Below, in pieces: positions 57,726 through 64,000 of a DNA stretch of 64,000 nucleotides (the stretch's first letter is position 1; each line of letters opens with the position of its first letter). Made by a program: the position numbers and the translations under genes. The DNA is from an uncultured Tenacibaculum sp. (lineage in GTDB: Bacteria; Bacteroidota; Bacteroidia; Flavobacteriales; Flavobacteriaceae). Location of the stretch: contig NZ_CANNGG010000001.1 in assembly GCF_947504135.1 (NCBI RefSeq), forward strand, positions 186,001 through 250,000, written 5' to 3'. The notes below the pieces were generated by a model that saw only the letters and a program-made list of their open reading frames with translations, did no database searches and was not told the origin of the DNA.

Positions 57726-58619
57726 ATGTTCCACAAGGAACACTCAATACATCATATTAATTTGATTACAGAAAAAAAGTTATATAAAGACTTAAAACCT
57801 TTTTTAAATTGTATCGATCATACAGTATCTAAAGAAAGTTATGAGGTAATGAAAAATGAAGAATACGATATGTTAGTAACTTCGCCTGTACCTAATAATT
57901 TAGATAAATATTATGCTAGTGAAGATTATATTTCACATACAGATAGTAAAACATCTCTTTTTGATAAAACATATCAGTTTGTAAAAAACTATACTTTAAA
58001 AAAGAAACTAAAATTAATTAACTCTTTTAACACAGAAGATAAATTAATTTTAGATGTAGGAGCGGGTACTGGTGATTTTTTAAAAGTATGTGAAAATGGT
58101 GGTTGGAAAATTACTGGTGTTGAACCATCAGATAAAGCTCGAGAATTTGCTGAAAGTAAACATATAATTTTACACGAAAATTTAACTCAAGTTGAGAATA
58201 ACCAATTTGATGTAATTACGCTTTGGCATGTTTTAGAACATATTCCTAATTTAGTTGAATATATTGAACAGTTAAAAAAATTGTTAAAGCCTAACGGAGT
58301 ATTAATTATTGCTGTTCCTAATCATAAAAGCTTTGATGCAAAACATTATAAAGAGTTTTGGGCTGCTTATGATGTTCCAAGACATTTGTGGCATTTTTCA
58401 AAAACAGCTATTTCAAAACTATTTTCTATAGTTGATATGAATGTTGAAAAAATACTTCCAATGAAATTCGATTCGTATTATGTTTCACTTCTATCAGAAA
58501 AATACAAAACAAAAAAATCACAACCTATTAAGGCATTTTTTGTTGGTTTACAATCAAATTTAAAAGCAAAAAGTAACGGAGAGTATTCTTCTTTGATTTA
58601 TATCCTAAAAAACAAGTAA
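57726..58619 (+). CDS. Class I SAM-dependent methyltransferase
   Basis: 297 residues. The SAM-binding motif is LILDVGAGTGDFLKVCENGG (about 100-119), with acidic motif II GVEPSDKA and FDVITLWHVLEHIPNLVEYI further on. The pre-domain DKYYASEDYISHTDSKTSLFDK is typical of the flavobacterial family next to mnmG. The substrate is unknown. The ATG at 57726 lies at the edge of a parS-like palindrome, whose sequence encodes MFHKEH, so the first codons may be incidental and a downstream start cannot be excluded. A hairpin terminator follows. Confidence 0.9.
   Translation: MFHKEHSIHHINLITEKKLYKDLKPFLNCIDHTVSKESYEVMKNEEYDMLVTSPVPNNLDKYYASEDYISHTDSKTSLFDKTYQFVKNYTLKKKLKLINSFNTEDKLILDVGAGTGDFLKVCENGGWKITGVEPSDKAREFAESKHIILHENLTQVENNQFDVITLWHVLEHIPNLVEYIEQLKKLLKPNGVLIIAVPNHKSFDAKHYKEFWAAYDVPRHLWHFSKTAISKLFSIVDMNVEKILPMKFDSYYVSLLSEKYKTKKSQPIKAFFVGLQSNLKAKSNGEYSSLIYILKNK
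57727..57742. promoter_or_regulatory. parS-like palindrome 3
   Basis: TGTTCCACAAGGAACA: the outer 6 bp arms match palindrome 1, while the centre CACAAG is imperfect. It overlaps codons 1-6 of the methyltransferase frame. Confidence 0.45.
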
Positions 58620-58687
58620 AAAATTATTTACAGCTTTTTTAAGCCATTTTTATTGTAAAAATGTACCAACAGTAGTAAAAAAATAAA

Positions 58688-58719
58688 AAACCTCTTAAAT
58701 CAAATAATCTAAGAGGTTT
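58688..58719. terminator. Hairpin terminator between the methyltransferase and beta-barrel genes
   Basis: AAACCTCTTA pairs with TAAGAGGTTT over a 12-nt loop. It lies 68 nt after the methyltransferase stop and 48 nt before the convergent gene's stop. The T run is short, so the call is moderate. Confidence 0.65.
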
Positions 58720-58767
58720 ACTATTATTATAATTTATATTAAAAATAAATTATATAAAAATATTTTA

Positions 58768-59355
58768 TTATAATCCAAATAATACAGATACAGCAAAAAC
58801 ACTGTTCTTAGGATTGTGATCTCTTTCTTGTGAAGTGTTAAAAACACCATTAAGTCCAAAACCATATCTTGCATTTAAAGCTACGTTTTCAGCTAACTTA
58901 AATCCTAAACCTAAGTCAAAAGAATAATCAACAGTATTAAAAAGATCTTCGTTGTTTGAAAAATTAAGCGATCCTACTTGAATTTCATCATTAATTAAGA
59001 AACCAATTTGAGGTCCTGCTTCAACAAAGAAAGATTCTCCTAAATAAACTTTAGCTAATACTGGTATATTAATATAATCTAACTGGACTTTACCTTCAAT
59101 ACCATTTGCTTTGTTTTTTACCCCTTGTGATGAATATAAAATTTCTGGTTGAATACTAAATGCATCAGTAATTTTAAATTCATTATATAAACCAATATGA
59201 AAAGAAGTTCTAATACTTTCTGATTCTACTTCTTCTTCAAAAGACTTTTCAAAATTTGTAAGGTTTGATAAATTTAAACCTCCTTTAATACCAAAATTTT
59301 GAGCTTGTGAAGTTGCTGCAAATACCAATGCTACTAATAATAGTTTAATTTTCAT
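58768..59355 (-). CDS. Outer-membrane beta-barrel (PorT-like) protein
   Basis: 195 residues. A signal peptide (MKIKLLLVALVFAATSQAQ) leads to FGIKGGLNLSNL, the usual opening of PorT/OMP_b-brl_2 proteins, followed by strands such as SIQPEILYSSQGVKN, LDYINIPVLAKVYLGESFFVEAGPQIGFLI, FDLGLGFKLAENVALNARYGFGLNG and a C-terminal VFAVSVLFGL ending in an aromatic-Gly-Leu signal. It is probably an eight-stranded barrel; its role is unknown. Confidence 0.9.
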   Translation of the reverse strand: MKIKLLLVALVFAATSQAQNFGIKGGLNLSNLTNFEKSFEEEVESESIRTSFHIGLYNEFKITDAFSIQPEILYSSQGVKNKANGIEGKVQLDYINIPVLAKVYLGESFFVEAGPQIGFLINDEIQVGSLNFSNNEDLFNTVDYSFDLGLGFKLAENVALNARYGFGLNGVFNTSQERDHNPKNSVFAVSVLFGL

Positions 59356-59431
59356 AATTTATTAATTTGTAATTTAAGGTATAACGAATATAAGGGCTAT
59401 TTTATTACTTAGTGTTAAATCTTTACATTAT

Positions 59432-59827
59432 TTATGTTAACATAAAACAACCAATAATAGTAATAATAAAATATACCGCTAAACTCATGGCACCTGCGTA
59501 ATCTTTTGCTAAACGTTGTCCTATTAATAAAAAAATTAGCGTTAAAGCTGATAATTGAACACCAAGCAAAGCATAATCATTATTACCTGTTGTAGCCAAA
59601 TGAAATATACCAATAAACATTAATGCACCAGCTAATAATTCCATCACTAAAATTACAGCAAGTAAAAAAGGTACCGAATTTTTTAAAGGAGAATCTTTAA
59701 AGTGTCCTCTAATAAAAGATAAATTTCCTTTCCAATCTGTTACCTTATCTATTCCCGATTGTAAGAAAGTAACAATTAAAAAAAGTAGAATTAAAATTTC
59801 TGTTATGCTTTGTTGTATAAGTTCCAT
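59432..59827 (-). CDS. DoxX-like small membrane protein
   Basis: 131 residues with four predicted helices (about 8-24, 48-72, 85-102, 108-130). The first segments (QSGIDKVTDWKGNLSFIRGHFKDSPLKN) and LLAVILVMELLAGALMFIGIF match the DoxX/SURF4 layout. Relatives include quinone oxidase subunits and redox-linked proteins, but no function can be assigned. It is the only gene of its transcript as far as I can see, 76 bp upstream of the beta-barrel gene on the same strand. Confidence 0.8.
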   Translation of the reverse strand: MELIQQSITEILILLFLIVTFLQSGIDKVTDWKGNLSFIRGHFKDSPLKNSVPFLLAVILVMELLAGALMFIGIFHLATTGNNDYALLGVQLSALTLIFLLIGQRLAKDYAGAMSLAVYFIITIIGCFMLT

Positions 59828-59956
59828 ATAATTGATTTTTTACAAATATAAATTTTAAATAAGAATTGTAACAATTCAAATAAAATTCGTCTAATAATTA
59901 TCTACTATTAAATAGTATCTTTATTAAAAATTACTAACATTTAAAAATTAAAAACT

Positions 59957-60883
59957 ATGTCAATTTATATGTATCCGGTTATTGTTATCGGGATTCTAGT
60001 ATTTTTATCATTATTCTTTATTGTTAAGCAACAAACAGCAGCTATTATTGAACGATTTGGTCGTTTTCAAAGTATTCGACATTCAGGTTTACAATTAAAA
60101 ATTCCTATTGTTGATAGAATTGCTGGTAAATTAAGTTTAAAAATTCAACAATTAGATGTTATTGTAGAAACCAAAACAAAAGATGATGTATTTGTAAAAT
60201 TGAAAGTATCTGTTCAATACAAAGTAATAAAAGATAAGGTATATGATGCTTTTTATAAGCTAGATTATCCACACGAACAAATTACTTCGTATGTTTTTGA
60301 TGTTGTTCGTGCAGAAGTTCCTAAAATGCGCTTAGATGACGTATTTGTAAAGAAAGATGATATTGCTATTGCAGTAAAATCTGAATTAAACGATGCAATG
60401 TCTGATTACGGATATGACATCATTAAAACCTTAGTTACCGATATTGATCCTGACGCACAAGTAAAGGCTGCTATGAACCGTATTAATGCAGCTGATAGAG
60501 AAAAAACAGCAGCGCAGTATGAAGGAGATGCACAACGTATTTTAATTGTTGAAAAAGCAAAAGCTGAAGCAGAAAGTAAGCGTTTACAAGGGCAAGGTAT
60601 TGCGGATCAACGCCGTGAAATTGCTCGAGGTTTAGAAGAATCTGTAGAGGTTTTAAACCGTGTAGGTATTAATAGTCAAGAAGCCTCTGCTTTAATTGTA
60701 GTAACACAACATTATGATACTTTACAATCATTAGGGGAAGAAACAAATAGTAACTTAATTTTATTACCTAATTCACCACAAGTAGGAAGTAATATGTTAA
60801 ATGATATGGTGGCTAGTTTTACCGCTAGTAATCAAATAGGTGAGGCAATGAAAAAAGCACAAGAAAATAAAGACAAAGAATAA
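59957..60883 (+). CDS. SPFH/Band 7 (stomatin-like) membrane protein
   Basis: 308 residues. One N-terminal helix (about 6-24) is followed by the Band 7 domain (about 25-190: [53 protein letters not shown]) and a long coiled coil (about 190-240, [29 protein letters not shown]). It probably forms oligomeric membrane microdomain scaffolds. It is 2 nt upstream of a YbjQ-family gene, so the two are co-expressed. Confidence 0.93.
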   Translation: MSIYMYPVIVIGILVFLSLFFIVKQQTAAIIERFGRFQSIRHSGLQLKIPIVDRIAGKLSLKIQQLDVIVETKTKDDVFVKLKVSVQYKVIKDKVYDAFYKLDYPHEQITSYVFDVVRAEVPKMRLDDVFVKKDDIAIAVKSELNDAMSDYGYDIIKTLVTDIDPDAQVKAAMNRINAADREKTAAQYEGDAQRILIVEKAKAEAESKRLQGQGIADQRREIARGLEESVEVLNRVGINSQEASALIVVTQHYDTLQSLGEETNSNLILLPNSPQVGSNMLNDMVASFTASNQIGEAMKKAQENKDKE

Positions 60884-60885
60884 TT

Positions 60886-61203
60886 ATGATACTATCAACT
60901 ACACCTTCAATAGAAAATAAGCCAGCTAAGGAATATCTAGGCATTGTTACTGGTGAAACAATTATAGGTGCAAACATTTTTAAGGACTTCTTTGCCGGTA
61001 TTAGAGATATAGTAGGAGGCAGGTCTGGTTCTTATGAAAAAGTTCTAAGAGAAGCTAAAGAAATAGCTTTAAAAGAGATGGAAGAGAGAGCTCTAAGATT
61101 GGGAGCTGATGCAGTTATAGGAATCGACTTAGATTATGAAACCGTTGGCGCCAATGGAGGTATGCTAATGGTTACAGCTTCTGGGACAGCGGTAAAATTT
61201 TAA
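60886..61203 (+). CDS. YbjQ/DUF74 family protein
   Basis: 105 residues, the full length of the family: [65 protein letters not shown] and [14 protein letters not shown]. Members are pentameric and once called heavy-metal-binding; the true role is unknown. The two-nucleotide gap from the SPFH gene suggests a shared membrane function. A terminator follows. Confidence 0.94.
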   Translation: MILSTTPSIENKPAKEYLGIVTGETIIGANIFKDFFAGIRDIVGGRSGSYEKVLREAKEIALKEMEERALRLGADAVIGIDLDYETVGANGGMLMVTASGTAVKF

Positions 61204-61211
61204 TTAAAAAT

Positions 61212-61241
61212 AAAACCGAAACAATATGTTTCGGTTTTTTT
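61212..61241. terminator. Terminator between ybjQ-like gene and tatA
   Basis: AAAACCGAAAC pairs with GTTTCGGTTTT around a 6-nt loop and is followed by T; usable by both convergent genes. Confidence 0.88.
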
Positions 61242-61258
61242 ATTGATAAAATATATAT

Positions 61259-61456
61259 TTATTTCTTGTCTTCTCCTTTATCGGTAGTATTTTCATCTTC
61301 ATTTTTAGTAGCATCTTTAAATTCTTTGATACCTGTTCCTAAACCTCTCATTAATTCAGGAATTTTTCTACCTCCGAATAATAATAATACTAATGCAACG
61401 ACGATAGCTATTTGCCATGGTCCGATCATTCCTAAAAATATAGTAAGTAAATTCAT
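61259..61456 (-). CDS. tatA: Sec-independent protein translocase TatA/TatE
   Basis: 65 residues: a short N-terminal transmembrane helix (GPWQIAIVVALVLLLFGG), the FGGRKIPELMRGLGTGIKEFKDA hinge and amphipathic helix, and an acidic/basic tail. It forms the pore of the twin-arginine pathway. tatC is not in the window, as is common for separate tatA genes in Bacteroidota. It lies 33 nt downstream of the DUF2807 gene. Confidence 0.94.
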   Translation of the reverse strand: MNLLTIFLGMIGPWQIAIVVALVLLLFGGRKIPELMRGLGTGIKEFKDATKNEDENTTDKGEDKK

Positions 61457-61489
61457 TTTTATTAAATTTTGCGCTACAAAGATACAAAA

Positions 61490-62167
61490 TTAACCTCTGT
61501 GTTCAATTACACCACCAATTACTTTTTTATCTCTAAAAACTTCTGGTTTTCCTTTATAAAAAATAGAACCTCCAAATGATACTTTTGCATCTAAAGTTTC
61601 ACCAGCTTGTACTTCTACTTTGGATCCTGAACCCGCTTTAACGATAGTCATTTCTTCTACAGCTAGTTTATATCCGTGATACATACCACCTAAATCTGCG
61701 TCAACGTTTTGGTTCTTTGTAGTTCCTGATAGCTTAATAACAGCCCCTGAAGAGGTTTTTACTTTTAAATGCTTAACCTTAATTACAAGGTTAATAAAAG
61801 CGCCTTCTTGAGCTTTAATTTCAATTTTTTGTTGATTAATATCTTTACCAGTAATGGTCGCACCTTCATTTGCATCAATTACATCAATATCTTCTTTATA
61901 ATACAAGGTAGCTTTCACCTTACCATCTGCTGTAGTTTCAGGAAATTTTAATAGTACTTTTAACGTATATCCTTCTACTTTAATCTTTACTTTATCAGTT
62001 TTTTCACCAGTAACTACAATTTTAGATTCGTTAGATCTAACTAATTCTAAATCGATACCATTGTACACTTTTACTTGATAAAAGCTACCTAATTCTTTTG
62101 TCATGGTTGTTTGAGCCGACGCTGTAATAGTCATCAAAAACAAACTCATAAATACTAAATTCTTCAT
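61490..62167 (-). CDS. Head-GIN domain (DUF2807) secreted protein
   Basis: 225 residues from the ATG at 62167 (the frame runs to 62179, but the internal Met gives a cleaner signal peptide MKNLVFMSLFLMTITASAQ). The mature protein is a repetitive beta-helix-like fold with ELGSFYQVKVYNGIDLELVRSNESKIVVTGEK and later GSGSKVEVQAGETLDAKVSFGGSIFYKGKPE, as in DUF2807. It is probably an outer-membrane or surface adhesin-like protein of unknown function. Confidence 0.85.
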   Translation of the reverse strand: MKNLVFMSLFLMTITASAQTTMTKELGSFYQVKVYNGIDLELVRSNESKIVVTGEKTDKVKIKVEGYTLKVLLKFPETTADGKVKATLYYKEDIDVIDANEGATITGKDINQQKIEIKAQEGAFINLVIKVKHLKVKTSSGAVIKLSGTTKNQNVDADLGGMYHGYKLAVEEMTIVKAGSGSKVEVQAGETLDAKVSFGGSIFYKGKPEVFRDKKVIGGVIEHRG

Positions 62168-62258
62168 AATAAATTCCATTAGTTAATTGAGTATAACCAA
62201 TAATTATACCAATACTATAAAGGTAAATCTTAATTTTTATTGTTTAAAACTGTACAAA

Positions 62259-64000
62259 TTAGTGTGAAATCAAATTGAAATCAAGGTGTTTACGCTCTAA
62301 ATCGGTATGCTTTACTTTTACAACAACTTCATCTCCTAATTGAATGATGTTCTTAGTCGACTGACCAACCACAGCATATTGTTTTTCGTCAAAGATATAA
62401 TAATCATCCTTAATGTCTTTAATACGTACCATACCTTCACATTTATTGGATTTAATTTCAACATAAATTCCCCATTCAGTAACACCTGAAATCACTCCTT
62501 CAAATTCTTGATCTTTATGATCTTGCATGTATTTAACCTGCATATATTTAATGGAATCTCTTTCAGCTTTTGAAGCTAATTCTTCCATTTTTGAAGAATG
62601 TTTACACTTTTCTTCATAAATTTCGGCTTTTGGTGAGTTTCCGCCATCTAAATAGTGTTGTAATAAACGATGTGTCATCACATCAGGATAACGACGAATT
62701 GGTGAAGTAAAGTGGCTGTAATAATCAAAAGCTAAACCGTAGTGACCTATATTTTGTGTAGTGTATTCAGCTTTACTCATTGAACGAATAGCTAAGGTTT
62801 CTACCATATTAGCTTCTCCTTTACCATGAACGTCTGATAATAATTTATTTAAACTATCCGATGTTTTTTGGCGTGTTTCTGTATTGATTTTATATCCAAA
62901 TTTGCTAACAATGTTCTGTAATGATGCTAGTTTTTCTACATCTGGTTCATCGTGTACACGATATACAAATGTTTTCTTACTTGGTCTCCCTGCAGAAAGC
63001 CCTATAAATTCAGCTACTTTTTTGTTTGCTAATAACATAAATTCTTCAATTAGTTTATTAGCGTCTTTAGCTTCTTTAAAGAAAACTCCTGTAGGGTTAG
63101 CATTTTCATCTAAATGAAATTTAACTTCAACTCTATCAAAAGAAATAGCTCCTGATTTCATACGCTTTTTACGCATTTTTTTAGCTAGTTCATCGAGTTT
63201 TAATGTAGCTTCAACAATAGTTTCATCAACTTCATATGCTTCTCCAGTTAAAGAAACATCAGCAGGAATTGTATTATTTTTATTCTCAATGATAGCTTGT
63301 GCTTCTTCATAAGCAAAGCGTTTATCAGAATAAGTAACAGTTCTTCCAAACCATTGGTTAATAACTTGTGCTTTCTCATTCATTTCAAAAACTGCTGAAA
63401 AAGTTAATTTTTCTTCATTTGGTCGTAATGAACAAACTCCGTTACTTAACATTTCAGGTAGCATTGGTACCACTCTATCAACTAAATATACTGATGTAGC
63501 ACGATCATAAGCTTCATCATCTAAAACAGTTTTTGGTTGTAAATAATGAGAAACATCAGCAATATGAATACCTATTTCATAATTACCATTTTCAAGTTTT
63601 GTAAATGATAAAGCATCGTCAAAATCTTTAGCATCTTTAGGATCTATGGTAAATGTTAAATCTCCTCGCATATCTCTACGCTTAGCTATTTCCTCCTTAG
63701 TAATTTCAATAGGTAATTCAGATGCTTCTTTCTCTACTTCAGTAGGAAATTCATACGGTAAACCATATTCTAATAAAATAGAATGGATTTCTGTATCGTG
63801 ATCTCCTGGTCTTCCTAAAACTTGAGTAATTTTTCCAAACGGATTTTTAGAATTCTCTGGCCAATCAGTCATTGTAGCAACAACCTTATCACCATCTTTT
63901 GCTCCATTTAATTTACTTTGAGAAATAAAAATGTCTGCATACATTTTAGTGCTATCTGGTATAACAAATCCGAAATTTTTATTCATTTGTAATACACCAA
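62259..64000 (-). CDS. rnr: Ribonuclease R (5' end beyond the window)
   Basis: Processive 3'-5' exoribonuclease. The frame stays open through the right edge (GVLQ precedes the Met at 63986), so the N-terminal cold-shock region is cut. Visible: RNB catalytic domain with FTIDPKDAKDFDDALSF (metal-binding Asp cluster, about 114-130 from that Met), GVCSLRPNEEKLTFS, HYGLAFDYYSHFTSPIRRYPDVMTHRLL, and the C-terminal S1 domain (EFEGVISGVTEWGIYVEIKSNKCEGMVRI). The Met at 63986 is internal, not the start. Confidence 0.96.
   Translation of the reverse strand, partial: GVLQMNKNFGFVIPDSTKMYADIFISQSKLNGAKDGDKVVATMTDWPENSKNPFGKITQVLGRPGDHDTEIHSILLEYGLPYEFPTEVEKEASELPIEITKEEIAKRRDMRGDLTFTIDPKDAKDFDDALSFTKLENGNYEIGIHIADVSHYLQPKTVLDDEAYDRATSVYLVDRVVPMLPEMLSNGVCSLRPNEEKLTFSAVFEMNEKAQVINQWFGRTVTYSDKRFAYEEAQAIIENKNNTIPADVSLTGEAYEVDETIVEATLKLDELAKKMRKKRMKSGAISFDRVEVKFHLDENANPTGVFFKEAKDANKLIEEFMLLANKKVAEFIGLSAGRPSKKTFVYRVHDEPDVEKLASLQNIVSKFGYKINTETRQKTSDSLNKLLSDVHGKGEANMVETLAIRSMSKAEYTTQNIGHYGLAFDYYSHFTSPIRRYPDVMTHRLLQHYLDGGNSPKAEIYEEKCKHSSKMEELASKAERDSIKYMQVKYMQDHKDQEFEGVISGVTEWGIYVEIKSNKCEGMVRIKDIKDDYYIFDEKQYAVVGQSTKNIIQLGDEVVVKVKHTDLERKHLDFNLISH

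Noticed and set aside
1..64000. CRISPR arrays, insertion sequences, prophage genes or diversity-generating retroelement
   Set aside because: No regularly spaced repeats, transposase, integrase, phage structural or reverse transcriptase frames were found; the four-helix-bundle gene alone is not evidence for a retroelement.

Overview
The window is chromosomal DNA of an AT-rich (about one-third G+C) member of the Bacteroidota, almost certainly family Flavobacteriaceae and plausibly close to Tenacibaculum or Polaribacter. Supporting signs: TAnnTTTG-type -7 promoter boxes with few clear Shine-Dalgarno sites; lineage-typical families (DUF4153, DUF4175, DUF4292, DUF6909-like, a HU/CCDC81-type SPOR protein, head-GIN DUF2807); and flavobacterial gene neighbourhoods such as ybeY-mnmG-methyltransferase and nucleotidyltransferase-TPR-DUF4292-EnvC. 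No rRNA, CRISPR array, transposase or integrase gene is visible. There is one tRNA, Leu(CAA).

Layout. 1-3131: molybdenum cofactor genes (moeA, cut by the window edge; moaC; a MobB-like/MobA fusion) with a four-helix-bundle gene lodged between moeA and moaC. 3164-5604: tRNA-Leu, prs, rplY, pth. 5700-8657 (minus): queD, two tiny membrane proteins, an enoyl-CoA hydratase and a MATE exporter. 8750-10345: a small accessory island with two lipoprotein genes that share a near-identical 136-bp leader plus signal sequence. 10386-13627: mutS and a SpoU RNA methyltransferase. 13640-16872: a glycine-rich 46-residue peptide gene with its own terminator, a TPR histidine kinase and response regulator, then two short orphan transcription units. 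16922-19140: glpK, small membrane proteins and a candidate structured RNA. 19138-26119: glutaryl-CoA dehydrogenase-like gene, rnpA, S41 protease, DUF6909-like protein, purD, acetyltransferase. 26158-27960 (minus): PhoB/PhoR-type pair. 28134-39539: DUF4153, exonuclease, ABC-F, peptide ABC ATPase, and the nucleotidyltransferase/TPR/DUF4292/EnvC cell-envelope operon, then an AI-2E permease. 39546-44201: thioesterase, SPOR protein, dprA, an unusual kinase-like protein, EamA. 44202-44683: a small-ORF segment bounded by a direct repeat. 44684-51697: mfd, a frameshifted NTF2-like gene, TerB, a beta-barrel protein, gltX. 51957-64000: DUF4175, ybeY, mnmG, methyltransferase, envelope proteins, SPFH/YbjQ pair, tatA, DUF2807, and rnr running off the right edge.

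Most of the window is ordinary housekeeping sequence. The parts worth a second look are: (i) the peptide/TPR-kinase/response-regulator locus and a shared GG-N4-CC box placed 21-26 nt upstream of weak -7 boxes of short transcripts, including the leader of the lipoprotein island; (ii) the duplicated leader/signal-peptide cassette with a conserved upstream mini-ORF; (iii) a dispersed repeat that seems to have been inserted in frame inside mfd; (iv) a protein with a kinase-like D-x4-N ... DFD signature next to dprA; (v) three parS-like palindromes around mnmG. Several start codons were moved inward because the upstream candidate start lies inside a -7 promoter box or a terminator hairpin.
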